DNA from: Erinaceus europaeus
Lineage: Eukaryota > Chordata > Mammalia > Eulipotyphla > Erinaceidae
Reading direction: 5' to 3'
Assembly: GCF_950295315.1 (NCBI RefSeq)
Contig: NC_080175.1
Location: 81,686,066 to 81,750,065 of the forward strand
DNA length: 64,000 bases
Shown: positions 10,290-21,119 of the stretch, piece by piece
Position numbering within the stretch: position 1 is the stretch's first letter
Layout: every line of letters begins with the position of its first letter
Made by a program: the position numbers and the translations under genes
The notes under the pieces: model-generated
The model's input: only the letters and a program-made list of their open reading frames with translations
The model's database searches: none
Told to the model about the DNA's origin: nothing

Positions 10290-11135
10290 AAACCAGAAGT
10301 GGAAAAGAGAAAAAAAAAAACAAAACTTGCGCCCAAGTGGTCTCTCAGAGGTTTTGTGTATGTGTGAGACTCTGCCATCTTTCTCTATTATCATTAACAA
10401 AGAGAGACTTGGGAAGGACACATAATCAGCTCAAGTGAGAAGTAAGTAGCCCTTTGAAGAATAGTGAGGTATACTAGCACACAGTTTAGAATGTTATGAA
10501 AATATACAACTTGGACAAACTTTGTATAACAGCTTTTCTTCAAGAATAAAAACATGAATTAGTAAGACTTTTATAAATTAGCACTATTTTGGTCAAGTAT
10601 TTTAAAGACTAAATATGCATACTTTATCAACAAATTTTCTAAGTAGTTAATATCTGAAAATAAATTCAGCCAAGCTCATAGGGGACAGAAACATATATGG
10701 TACATTTAAATATGCTCAATTCTCTCAGGTTTAAATTCAAACTAGGAACAATTAAAGAACAAAAACGATTCTCTTTAGACAAGCACTGCAATACAAAGCA
10801 AATGTGATTAAGGGTATAAACCAAGTATAGATCACCATATTTTCAAAATAGGCAACCAGGTTTAAGATTTCTCGTAGAAAAATATTGCCTGTATGAGTGG
10901 TCTTTCTAACTCACTGATCTATATTTACAGATTTCTACTACATATGAAGAATTAACAACTTTTTATGAATGCCTTTAACTTTTTAAATTTCACTTTTTAA
11001 AAATCAAGGGAAACAACATACATTTATTTGAGTATCAAGAAATAGGAAAAGGAATCATTATGAGAACTACCTAGTATCACTTATGCAGTGTATAAGAGCC
11101 TGAAAAAATGATATTTTTTAAAAATTTAACTTCAT
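10290..11135. other. AT-rich stretch, nothing recognised
   Basis: No gene, RNA or repeat family recognised. Confidence 0.5.
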
Positions 11136-11272
11136 GTGGTCTAGTCGGTGGTGCAGTGGCTAAGGCATTGGACTCTCTCATACACGAGGTACTGCGTTCA
11201 ATCCCCAGTAGCACATATGCCAGAGTGATGTTCATTCTCTCTCCTCCTTTCTCATTAAAAAATATTTAACAA
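11136..11272 (+). mobile_element. Type D tRNA-derived SINE
   Basis: Head ggtctagtcggtggtgcagt, then ggctaaggcattggactctc, B box region gcgttcaatccccagtag, agtgatgttcattctctctc body and a ttaaaaaatatttaac tail. The tRNA-like portion is well preserved. Confidence 0.8.
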
Positions 11273-11449
11273 AATAATTTAACTTCATTAATCGACTATA
11301 ATAAATTAAAATAACTTGATTTTTAAAACTCAAAACAGATGCATGATTTTAAACTAATTTTTCATGCCCTAAAGTCACATTTTTGAGAAATGAGGTATTT
11401 GTAATCATTATTTCTTTTAAAATAAAAAATAAACAAACATCCTAAGTTC

Positions 11450-11710
11450 AAGGTTTTTTTTGGTCACCAGCCTTTTTGCTGGGACTTCACACTTGTATGA
11501 CATTCTCGAGGACTCTTTGTCTTCTTCTTCTTCCCCCACTATTTTAGAGGTGAGAGACTGAAAGGGAGTGACAGCACAGCACTGCACCGCACCCAGGAAG
11601 CTTCCTCTTTGCTAGGTGCTCCCCTGTGGAGGCCAGGCACCCAGGCCCAGGTCCTCTCATATCACTCTGCATGTGCTCTGCCTGCTGAACTATCTCCTTC
11701 CTGGCCCCCT
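11450..11710 (-). mobile_element. Antisense SINE relic, GC-richer
   Basis: A T-run, then ttcttcttcttcccccacta, a purine-rich stretch, cagcactgcaccgcacc, ggaagcttcc, ccaggcccaggtcctctcat and actatctccttcctggcccc. The order fits an antisense tRNA-SINE of an older family. Boundaries are approximate. Confidence 0.5.
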
Positions 11711-11788
11711 GAAGCTAGAAATTTAATGTTTTTAAACTCTGGGGCCTAAAAAGACAAACTTCTCTAGGGAAAAAAAATTCTACTTAAC

Positions 11789-11862
11789 AAATATCAATGT
11801 TATTTTATATATGTTGTTTTCCTAGAAATATCAATGTTATTTTATATATGTTGTTTTCCTAG
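11789..11862. repeat. Perfect 37-bp tandem duplication
   Basis: Two identical, directly adjacent 37-bp units (11789-11825 and 11826-11862), each starting aaatatcaatgtta and ending gttttcctag. Identity without a single difference points to a recent duplication or an assembly duplication. Confidence 0.95.
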
Positions 11863-13469
11863 AAACTTTTCCAACCTGGCTCCTATAGAGCTGCAGCATG
11901 TGCATCCAGAGAAGTAACATCAGGCTCTGGTGAGGTGGTCTCTTCCGTGCCTTCTTGAATTTCCCCCCTTTAGGAGTGTTGAAAATAAGTCTGGAAAAGC
12001 ACAGGAAAGCTAGATCAAATTTTCCTTAGGAGGTTTTTATTTCTATACTGTTTTAACATTGTTGTATGGTGAAGGTGTATATGGTATGCATAATATATTC
12101 ATTTTCACTAGACACCTTTCATATAAAAGTAACAATATCCTCAACATGAATATGTAGTGTGCATTAACTCAAATCAACATATATTTTAAAATACTCATGT
12201 GTGTGTCCAAGTGGAACCATCCCAATAACCACAGATATGTAGAACAAGTGTTCAAAAGAAAAACAAAACTATTTAAGGCATATCTCATGTATCATTTTAT
12301 ATAAAATATGATGCTTTGGCAATATGAGACTTTTTTATGCTATTTTATGTCAGTTTTTTAAAAAAAATTTAAAAATTATATGAAATTCATTGTTTAGTAA
12401 GGATAAAGTATAATATGTAGTTTCCTACATATACATACACTCAATAGGTACGTAACAGTTTAGATACTTATATACATTAAATATTCACTAAAAATAAAAA
12501 TATTATGCTTGGAACATTGCAAAATAGATGCAAGGATGACGGCATCCTTGTTCAAACAACATTATTGATTTATTGATTTATTATTGATTTATTATTGATT
12601 TATTACAACATTAAAAAAATTTTTTACTTAATTAGTCTTCCATTTTGACTGAGATGCAGTAAGACTATTGATTATTATGGTATAGATGTTTCCTCACAGT
12701 CATAATAAGTTGTATTAATATAAATACTGTTTACAGGCTTAGTGAAAAGTAGCATAGTAATAAATAATCCATGAAGCAGAGTTGCTAATGCATTGACCAC
12801 TGAACTAATTTTTCTTCAGTATTAGTGGATTTACATTTTAGAAAGTTTGGGTGGACATTAGAGAGACAGTATTATTTATAGCCCATGTAACTGAAGGTGA
12901 TAATGTAAATAGCATCTCCATCATCTATGGTGCTAGTATACAGAAACATGTAGAGAGGAGTAACACATTTTATAATGCTAGAAGCAAACATAATCTTTAA
13001 AACTGTCTTCTTTAGAGAACATTTTTTTTCTTATCACTGTTTTCTTTAAAAGTTATAGTCCTTAAAAGGAAAAGCTATCAAAATATGTGATACTTCTATA
13101 ATACTTACTGTGGTAATAGGAATTCCAACTTTACTTGCTACTCTAGTCCCTCATTCTAAAATTTATAACTTTAAATTCATTAATGCTTGAAAACACAGTA
13201 AATAATTTAAATATCTGAGTTACTTTTTATAAAAATTCCCTCACCCACTTACTATAATGCAATGATATATATATATTTATACATATATATTTATATAGAG
13301 AGAGGAGTATAGTGATTTGATGTGTGTTTAACAAAATAAGGACAAATTTGTATTTTTACTTGATGTATGTCATGTAATTATTCTGAAAGTTTCTATTTGG
13401 TGATTTCAAAGTCACAGCTGAAAAACTGTTAGATATACTGAAAAAAATTTGTCTAAAATCAAATTATCA
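11863..13469. other. AT-rich stretch with small simple repeats
   Basis: Contains a local gatttatt-type repeat at about 12565-12605 and an AT-rich run near 13265-13300. No gene or repeat family recognised. Confidence 0.5.
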
Positions 13470-13592
13470 AAGGACTCTGGAAAGGGAAGTGAAGGGAAGA
13501 GAGGTAGAAAATTTTGTGGGTCTGGAAATTGTATGCATATGCAATGAACCCACTGTGAACCATTAACCTTCTTAATAAAAACATACTAAAAA
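13470..13592 (+). mobile_element. Probable old L1 3' UTR end
   Basis: A purine-rich stretch (gggaagtgaagggaagagag), then gtctggaaattgtatgcata and an end near ccttcttaataaaaac parallel the L1 3' UTR layout seen at 3630-3798. Similarity is weak. Confidence 0.4.
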
Positions 13593-14262
13593 TCTCACCA
13601 ATAATTTGAAATAAATTTGGATTCATGAAAGAGTAAAAAACGTTCTTACAATTATTATTAAATTTATCATTAAAACATTGAGTGCATGTTATTAAAAAAG
13701 ACTATAAATTATTAATCCCCCAATAAAATTTTATAAAAGAAAAAAAAAACATTACCATGCAATAAAAATAACATGTATGACAACAGGAGAGGCTTGTGGT
13801 AAAATTAAAAATAGCAAAGTTTCCTGTTGAGCTGCTACTACAGATACTGGTAAACTTACCTGTATCTAAATCCAATTCAATACATATATTTAAATTGTAC
13901 TCATATTCAGGAATAAGAGATGAACAAAGTAGCTTTTAGTTTTGAGATACTTCTAGGTGTAAATAAAGCTAGGTCCTAAAGCCTAAAGTATGAAAGGACA
14001 GATACCATACCCTACTTTAGTGACCATCAAAAGTGTTTTACACTTGTTTTACAATCCAAAACATTTTTTTTCCTAAAAGCACGGTACAATTGAAATTACA
14101 TGGCAGGATTTTCTTTGGCTTTATATACTCAAAAATATTCTACTGCAAATATATCTTTTAAAATATTTCTTAAAACATTAAAAATATGAAAATAATTTAA
14201 ATAGTTTCTGACAGATCTTACCTAATTTCCTTCTAGATATAAAATATATATTTATCATTTTG
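13593..14262. other. AT-rich stretch, nothing clear
   Basis: A short ttaatcccccaataaaattt near 13711-13732 resembles an L1 3' terminus with an A-run after it. Otherwise nothing recognised. Confidence 0.4.
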
Positions 14263-14463
14263 AGGGCCAGGCAGTGGCACACTTGGTTAAGCGCACACAT
14301 TACAGTGCACAAGGACTCAGGCTCAAGCCCCTGGTCTCCCCTGGAGGAGGAAAGCTTTACAAGTGGTGAAGTAGGGCTGCAGGTGTCTCTCTGTCTCTTT
14401 CTCTATCTTCCCCTCCCCTCTCACTTTCTCTGTCTCTATCCAATAATAAATTTTTAAAAAAAG
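14263..14463 (+). mobile_element. Type B tRNA-derived SINE
   Basis: Well-kept copy: head gagggccaggcagtggcaca, ttggttaagcgcacacatta, B box ggctcaagcccctggtctc, gaggaaagctttacaagtgg core, ggctgcaggtgtctctctgt body, tctctatccaataataaa and an A-tail. The A and B boxes are recognisable. Confidence 0.9.
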
Positions 14464-14559
14464 TATTCCTAAAAAGAGTATTCTTTAAAAAAATTATAAT
14501 TTTTAAAAAAATCACAAATGGGGATAAATAATGGCTTATGAGACAACTGGCACAAATAC

Positions 14560-14970
14560 AAGTTTTTTTTTCCTCTTTATTAGGGGATTCAGTTTATAGT
14601 ACAGTTGTTGACAGATGGGTACAACATATCTTCTTTGTGTGATAAGTGTCTGTCTGCAGAACACTCTCAGTCCTAACTTAGGTTCTTTTCCACCATCATG
14701 CACTAGGACAATGGCGCCCTCCCTACCATAATACCCTCCTTTTCTCCTTCCTTCCCCACAGTCCTTTGCTTTAGTTAATATATCAAGCCCAGCTTTTTTT
14801 TATCTCATCTCCCAATCATAAATGTCTGCCACACCTAACAACAGTTGGTATCTTCCTCCACTGTAGTGTACTGGGTCCCCACTCTCTTCCTTCTCCCTCT
14901 ACCATTCCCCTTTAGTGTCCCAAGACATGCTGCAATAGACCACAGTTGGACTATGTTTTACTCTGAATCT
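14560..14970 (-). mobile_element. Antisense LINE-1 3' end, diverged
   Basis: Begins with a T-run and ctctttattaggggattcag, the complement of an L1 3' terminus. It continues with cttttccaccatcatgcact and ccacagtcctttgctttagt. A second, similar order from about 14800 suggests two overlapping or nested old fragments. Confidence 0.6.
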
Positions 14971-14984
14971 TCCTTTTGTTTCCT

Positions 14985-15138
14985 TTCTTTTTTTTTTTAA
15001 ATTTATTTCTTTATTGGGGAATTAATGTTTTACATTCAACAGTAAATACAATAGTTTGTACATGCATAACATTCCCCAGTTTCCCATTTAACAATACAAC
15101 CCCCACTATGTCATTTATCGTCCTTCATGGACCTGTAT
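14985..15138 (-). mobile_element. Antisense LINE-1 3' end, younger family
   Basis: T-run, tttctttattggggaattaa, acattcaacagtaaatacaa, gtttgtacatgcataacatt, aacccccactatgtcattta and ccttcatggacctgtat. This is the complement of the L1 3' UTR at 3630-3798 and matches 53304-53426. The 5' truncation lies near 15138. Confidence 0.8.
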
Positions 15139-15690
15139 GTTTTGTGTCATATAGCATGACATTGATATGCGATTGGCTGGAGCTGGTGTCAGGCGGATGC
15201 ACTGGAGTAATGTAACCAAAGTCCCAAGTGGCCATAAGTCTGGCCTTCTTTGCCCAAGCCTGTGCTGTGAATGGACACTGGAGTAGGAAGCGGTGCAGTG
15301 GAGCCAGTGGCACTAGTGTTCGAGATTAGGGATGGAGAGATGGCGCAGTGGATGGCTCTTCCCAGACTTGGACACACGTGGATTTTAGCCTTGCTAGTTA
15401 CCTTTCTCATGGTCTGGCCGACTCTTACGCCTGGTTTCCCAAGTGCTTTCTGTGGGACACAGAGTCCTCATCTAAGGCTTCCCAGGACCTGCCAGACTGC
15501 TGCTGACTGGAACAATGAACACTGGGGCTGAATATCTTGTAACTGACTCACAAACTTTATGGGCCTAGCATGCTCTCAACCTAGACATTTGTCTTGTACA
15601 CTTGTGTCACCCTAATAAATCCTTGAATTGTTTAAATCCGCTCCCAGCCGCCCTGTGGACAGTTCCTTACGTGCCACACAAATTCCTTCT
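15139..15690 (+). other. Unclassified LTR-like block
   Basis: GC-richer than its surroundings. On the + strand there is an inverted CCAAT box (gattggctgg, about 15172), then a polyadenylation signal in accctaataaatccttgaat near 15609, then a C-rich segment ending gacagttccttacgtgccac. This U3-R-U5-like order suggests a solo LTR of an endogenous retrovirus. I cannot find a firm target-site duplication or a clear TG start, and no internal retroviral genes are present. A retroposed transcript is an alternative. Confidence 0.35.
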
Positions 15691-15734
15691 TTTAAATTTA
15701 CAACACTTATGTGCCATTTTTTAAAAGAGTAATA

Positions 15735-15890
15735 TTAATTGGGCAGATATCTAAATGCTAGATCACTGGACTTAACATGTCTGAGGGCCCAAAATCCCCA
15801 GATACAAGCCACAGGACTGTCGCATGCCAAAACAGAGATGTGCTCTCTCCTCCCATCCCTCTCTCATAACAATAAGCAAATCCATGTACC
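15735..15890 (+). mobile_element. Type D-like SINE, diverged
   Basis: gggcagatatctaaatgcta, gatcactggacttaacatgt, a degenerate B box (aaaatccccagatacaagcc) and a pyrimidine body (gtgctctctcctcccatccc) follow the type D order. Confidence 0.5.
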
Positions 15891-16594
15891 ATGAATACGA
15901 TGAATTTCAAGACATGGTATGTATATCCCTTTAAGTAACCCATTCAATACATCAATATTGAGAGTCTGTTATAAAAGGCACTAAGCAATATGGTGAAAGC
16001 CTGTCAATAAAGCACAGTTTGGTCTCTCATCATCTCTGATTATGAACCAGGAAGAGAGTCAGAAACTAAATATATAATCTCACAATGTGTAATTATAATT
16101 ATAACATGTACTCTGAAGCTGAAGTGCAAGAACTCAAAGGAAATATTTAAGAAAAGTATTACTAGTATTACCAAGAAAAGTGCTGCCAAATAAAGACTTG
16201 GTTAACAAAGCACAGTGAGATGGAACAGAACCACTGTCATATTACTTTCCCTTAAACATGACTCAGGTGATACAACTCCCAGAAAATAACACTGACATTC
16301 TTTTATTTAATTCACTTTATTTTGGAAATGATCTACAAGATTGCTGTTTCATGTTTAGTTTCTTAGAGATGTCTGTACACCTAACCCTCCACCAACTTGT
16401 CATCTTCCTCCACCACAGAACACTGAGGCCTCAACCCTCTTTCAGTGCTTTCCTACCACTTCGCTTTAAAGTTCTTGAAGTGAGCATTCTTCAGTGTGGC
16501 ATACACAAGGCAACCCAAAATTACTTTTGATATTCCTTTAGTTCCGTCCCTCAGAAATCCTGCCACTATTAGAAACCTAGCTACTTGATAAGAC
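15891..16594. other. Stretch with nothing recognised
   Basis: No gene, RNA or repeat family recognised. Confidence 0.45.
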
Positions 16595-16745
16595 AAATAA
16601 CTCGGCCCTGTATATCCCTGGTTCAAGCCCCAGAAAAATATGGGAGGTACAAGGGCAAAGAGGAAAATGTAGTGTCTCTCCCATTTCATCTAACTCTCAG
16701 TTTCCTTCTGTGTCTGTATCTGAATGAAAAAATAGCCCAGAAATA
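16595..16745 (+). mobile_element. tRNA-derived SINE relic
   Basis: A B box (ccctggttcaagccccagaa) is followed by a purine-rich link, gtagtgtctctcccatttca, and an end with ctgtatctgaatgaaaaaat. The head is mostly lost. The family is uncertain. Confidence 0.5.
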
Positions 16746-17009
16746 AGTAATGAAACCATACATCTTATAGGCTATGGATTTGAAAACACCAAACACACTG
16801 GTAGCATATTAAGAAGTATTTTCTTTTTTTAAGCCACAATACTGTTCAGCTCTGGGATAAGGTAGTACAGGGGGACCAAACATGGGATTTCTCGAATGCA
16901 AACCTTGTGCACTACAGTCAAGACTATGAAGCTATCTGTACTCTTTCTTGCTTAGGGATTTGCCAGTTTTAAGAGTTTTATTATTATTATCATTATTATT
17001 ATTTTAATT

Positions 17010-17150
17010 TAAGATGGTAGAAAAAAGAGAGAGAGACCCCCCCACAAAACCTAAGTTTTCTTCAATCCAGCAGGGGCTGGGCTGAAGCTTAGGTCATGAG
17101 CATGACAAAGCAGCATATTATTCAAGTGGGCTATTTCTTTGGCCCAACAA
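17010..17150 (-). mobile_element. Antisense SINE relic
   Basis: Purine run gaaaaaagagagagagaccc, then tccagcaggggctgggctga and caagtgggctatttctttgg, the same order as the relic at 47796-47960. Confidence 0.45.
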
Positions 17151-17891
17151 CCTGCAATTTTATCAAAGATGCCTTTGCTTGTCTACTTCCTCCTTGATTA
17201 AATTCGAAAACTACCTGCTACAGGTGTCCACTTATCCTATTTCCTAAAAAGCTTATCTTTTTTTGTGTGTGGTACTTAAATAAAAAGCTATCCTTAAACC
17301 TTAACCTCTATAGTTGGGTTAGGTGTTTTTTCTATTATTTTATAGTACCTAGTAATTCTAGTATGTCCACACAATCCTAGAAAGAAAAAATATTGATACC
17401 ACTGATAAAAATAGCAACATTTAAAATAATGTATTTTTATTATTATAAGAAAAACAATAATTTTAAGTGTATTTAATTTTACTTGTGCTCTATAAAATAT
17501 ATTTAACTAATTTACTATGGGTACTTTTGTTCAGATTACATGTGTTTTAGTCCTTGGGCATATGACTGAGACATCCTATTGTCCCTAGAGGAAAAGTAAT
17601 AGAAGAATAAAAAATGGTTTTAAGCTAAACAAATTAAAATATGAATAGGACACTTAAAGGACACTAACATTATTTGAAGTTTTTTTAAAATTGTACCAGT
17701 TTTACTAGCAAATAATATTCAAAGTTATACACAGAGTCAACTATTATAAAATGTTATAATTCAGCAGAATCATTTTTTCAACTTTCTGCATGTTTAGCTT
17801 TTTTATTAAAATATTTAAAACCTCTCAAAAGTTATAAGTAGTTTAAGTAACGACTGCCACCTCTACAGATTCAAAGGAGGTCTCAAAACTT
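17151..17891. other. AT-rich stretch, nothing recognised
   Basis: No gene, RNA or repeat family recognised. Confidence 0.5.
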
Positions 17892-17963
17892 TACATCAGG
17901 CTCAACCTGACGCTGTTGACTGGCTATGGAAGAAGGGCAAACGCTAGAAGAAGAAGAAGAAGT
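17892..17963 (+). mobile_element. Element F, 3' end copy with (GAA)n tail
   Basis: Shares acatcaggctcaacctg, ctgttgactggcta, gaagaagggcaaacgctaga and a terminal GAA run with 9783-9855, with small indels. Only the 3' ~70 bp are present, so the family shows 5' truncation with a conserved 3' end, like non-LTR retroelements. Confidence 0.7.
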
Positions 17964-18214
17964 AACAGAAAAGATTTTGCCCCGTATCTCATTTGAACAA
18001 ACTTTGATTTTATTAATTCTTTACCTTTTGTTTAAAAAACAAAATTTTACAAATATCATTAAAGGTCACATCCTCTTTTCAACAAGCATGATAAAAGGTG
18101 CTTGCTAGATTAAAGTTTGTGCAAATATTCCGACTTTACTACATGTATCCACACTTCTTCTATTAACATCTGTGTATGTGTGATATGAAAGATTTCCATT
18201 TCATAAAAAATACC

Positions 18215-18421
18215 ACCACCTTTTCCTTTCTTTTTTGCTGGGGCTCGTGCAATATGAATGCACTGCTCCTGGAGGCTATTTTTCCCTTTTGTTGCCCTTG
18301 TTGTTTATCGTTATTATTGTTGTTGTTGTTATTGCTATCATTGTGGTTGGATAGAACAGAGAGAAACAGAGAGAGGAGGGGAAGACAGAGAGGTGGAGAA
18401 AATGATGGAAACCTGCAGACC
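18215..18421 (-). mobile_element. Antisense 5'-truncated type A SINE
   Basis: Pyrimidine tail complement, the extra 3' unit complement (ttgctggggctcgtgcaata ... ctcctggaggctat), ttgttgcccttgttgtttat, gttggatagaacagagagaa and a purine body. It stops at gaaacctgcagacc, directly against L1 ORF2 sequence. The tRNA head is missing. Confidence 0.85.
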
Positions 18422-18426
18422 TTGAA

Positions 18427-19760
18427 GATTTTGTGGAACTCAATTGTAAGACCATCTGGTATAGGACTTTTATTGTTGGGAATGTTCTTGATAACTGTTT
18501 CAATTTCCTTAGCTATAACTGGCTTGTTCATGTTTCTTAGTCCCTCTTAGTTCAATTTTGGAAAGTTATATAGTTCTAGAAACTCTTCAGTTTCTTCCAG
18601 GTTTTCTAGTTTTGTGGTATATACTTGTCCACAGAAGCTTCTCATAAAACTTTGCATTTTTATGGTGTCTGTTGTGTTATCTCTCGTTTCATTTACAATT
18701 CTATTTATTTGAGCCTTCTCTCTTTTTCCCTTTTCTTTAGTGAGTCTGGCAAATGGCTTGCCAATGTTTTTTACCCTTTCAAAGATCCAGCATTTAGATT
18801 CCTTAATCTTTTGTGCAGTTTTCTTATTTTCAATGTTACTTACTCTGCCCTAATATCAGTTATTTCAGTACTTCTGGATGCTTTAGCATTCCTTTGTTCT
18901 TCGTCTCATAAGTTCTTAAGGTATGTAGTCAGGTTTTTTATTTGACCTTTATCTTGTTTCCTGATGTGTATTTGTATGGCTATATATTTCTCTCTTAGTG
19001 CTGCATTAGCTGTCTTCCAAATATTTTGATAGCTTATGTCTTCATTTTCATTTGATTCTAGGAACATTTAAATTTCTTGCTTAATTTTTTTCCTTGACCC
19101 AATTATTATTAAGTAGCATGCTGTTGAGTTTCCATATTCTGAGCCTTTTACTAACTTTCTGTTGTTAAGTAGAATTTAATTTTACTGTGGTCTGAGAAGG
19201 TGCTTGGGAAGATTTCAAAGCTCTTGAATTTGTTGACACTGTCTTTGTGTCCTAACATATGATCTATCCTTGACACTGTCCTATGCAAACTTGAAAAGTA
19301 TATATATATTCCAGTTTCTTGGAGTGAAAGATTCTGTAAATGTCCTGTAGTTTCAGCCTATCTCTTTAATACTCGTTTCTTAATTCTCTACTGGATTATC
19401 TGTCAATTTCAGAGAGTTGCGTGTTGAATTCTCCTACTATTACTATGATGCTGTTGATGTATTTTCATAGCTCTTACAGTCGATGTTTGATATTTTGATG
19501 GCCCCTCACTGGGGTGCATTAATGTTAATAATTGCCAAATTCTCGTAGTTGATGATTCTCTGAGTATTATGTCTTAAAATCTATTGTATTAAATATGACA
19601 ATAGCTGCCCCTCTCCCCATTTTGTGATCTGTCAGGTTATATCATTGTTTTTAATCCTTTCACTTTGAGTCTATGTTTATCTTGTTGAATTAGGTGGGAT
19701 TCCTGCAAACAACTTGTCCGTGAGTTCTGTTTTCTGATCCATCTTCCTACTATGTGCCTT
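18427..19760 (-). pseudogene. L1 ORF2 N-terminal remnant (endonuclease region)
   Basis: Minus-strand translation across frameshifts gives the start of L1 ORF2. CLQESHLIQQDKHRLKVKG at about 19715-19660 corresponds to the LQETH-type start of the AP-like endonuclease. IVIVGEFNTQLSEIDR near 19450-19400 corresponds to the endonuclease GDFN motif, with the usual D read here as E. NKPVIAKEIETVIKNIPNNK at about 18531-18470, followed by SPIPDG, is the segment just before the reverse-transcriptase core. Stops are frequent. The reverse-transcriptase catalytic box is beyond the truncation. Confidence 0.85.
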
Positions 19761-20520
19761 TAATGAGAGAATACTGGCCATGGACATTTATTGACATTGT
19801 TTATTTAAGGTATCTCAATGTCATTATTCTAAACTCTTCTGAGTGTTCTGATATATGGCATGTTTTTGGTGATGTTATTTATAGGAAAGCTTTTAGAATT
19901 TCTCGCAGAGCAAATTTGGTGATAGTTCATTGCTTCAACTGTTGCTTGTCTGAGAACATTTTTTCCCTCCATTTGGTGAAAAACTGTCTAGCAGGATACA
20001 ATATTCTTGACTGAAAGCCTTTCTCATTAAGCACTTGATATATTTCTTGACATTGTCTTTTGGCTTTTTTAGTTTGCTTGGAGAAATCTGTTGACAATGT
20101 TACAGTTTTCCTCTGTATGTGACTGTTTTTCTCTAGTAGCTTTCAGAACCTTTTCATTATCCTTTCCTTTCCATTTTAACTATGATGTGTCTTGGTATAG
20201 ATAGGTCTAAATCAGTTCTGTTTAGGGCTCTCTGAGAATCTTGAGTCTTATGTCCTTTCTGTTGTTTAGAGTGGGTTAGTTTTCTGCTTTAATCTCCGCG
20301 AGTGTTATTTCTCAGCCTTCCTTTTTTATTTCTCTGGCAAGTCAATAATATGTTTATTACTTCTGAGGACATCCACAACATGTCTGTGTTGTTTTCAGTG
20401 TCTCTTAATCTCTTTTTCAGTCCTCTTCTTTCTTGGATTTCTCTAATTCATCTTCAATCTTGCTAATTTTTGCCTCAGTAGTTCTGCTCTAACTTCCCTT
20501 AGAGATATTTATTAATTCAG

Positions 20521-20660
20521 TTTTGTTTTATTTGTTGTTTGATTTTTACCAGAACATTGTTCAATTCTGCCTTGTGGTGGTGCAGGGGATTCAACATGAG
20601 ACCTCAGAGCCTCAGGTATAAGAGTGTTTTCCTAATCATTATGCTATCTCCTCTATCCAG
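20521..20660 (-). mobile_element. Antisense type C SINE inside L1 ORF1
   Basis: T-rich tail, tttttaccagaacattgttc, gtggtggtgcaggggattca, gagcctcaggtataagagtg and tatctcctctatccag are the complement of type C. A short ttcag repeat sits at both edges (20516-20520 and 20661-20665). It interrupts the ORF1 coiled-coil region and is therefore younger than the L1. Confidence 0.75.
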
Positions 20661-20910
20661 TTCAGCTATTTTTCTTATCTTGTTCAGTTTCTGTATTAGC
20701 TTTTCAGCTAGTTGGGCTCTTAATTCAACTATTTCAGCCTTTAGTTCTCTAGTTATCACTAGATAGTTCATGTTTTCTTTCGGAGTCTCACTTGTTTCTA
20801 CATTTCTGATAATATTGCCATCAAAAATCTTTCCTTAGTCCTGTGATTATGGCATTGACTAATGTTTGGATGTTTTCCTCATTCTGATTTGTTTCTTGTT
20901 TGTTAAAAAT

Positions 20911-21050
20911 TCCCAGAGGGATAGAGAATGAGAAAGCTATCAGGGGAGGGGATGGGATATGGATACTGGGTGGTGGGAGTGTGGAGTTGTACCCCTCCTA
21001 TCCTATGGTTTTGTTAATGTCTCCTTTCTTAAATAAAAAAAAAATTTTTT
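20911..21050 (+). mobile_element. Element U 3' end, inserted in L1 ORF1
   Basis: Contains gagggatagagaatgagaaa, ctatcaggggaggggatggg, gttgtacccctcctatccta and tggttttgttaatgtctcct, ending ttcttaaataaaaaaaaaa. It is opposite in orientation to the L1 and splits the N-terminal part of ORF1, so U was mobile after this L1 inserted. Confidence 0.85.
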
Positions 21051-21119
21051 TGGACTTCTGTCCTGGTTCATTTATGCAGTATCTCTTCTGAGTTTGACTA
21101 TTCTGTTTTGCTTTTGAAG

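Larger units (their letters stand above)
19800..21115 (-). pseudogene. L1 ORF1 remnant
   Basis: Minus-strand translation shows the L1 ORF1 (RNA-binding chaperone) order: a coiled-coil-like region (about 20830-20380, partly displaced by a SINE); RALNRTDLDLSIPRHIIVKM near 20240-20180 and KTVTYRGKL near 20130-20100, typical of the RNA-recognition domain; then VLNEKGFQSRILYPARQFF and SDKQQLKQ near 20035-19930, typical of the C-terminal domain. The frame is broken repeatedly. The N-terminal part lies beyond the U insertion at 20911-21050. Confidence 0.85.

Noticed and set aside
9954..10421. 155-residue minus-strand frame
   Set aside because: It is mostly the antisense type A SINE at 10003-10275 plus flanks. 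No domain, and the SINE has a clear target duplication.
18163..18531. 122-residue minus-strand frame
   Set aside because: A chance fusion of L1 ORF2 remnant sequence with the adjoining antisense SINE.
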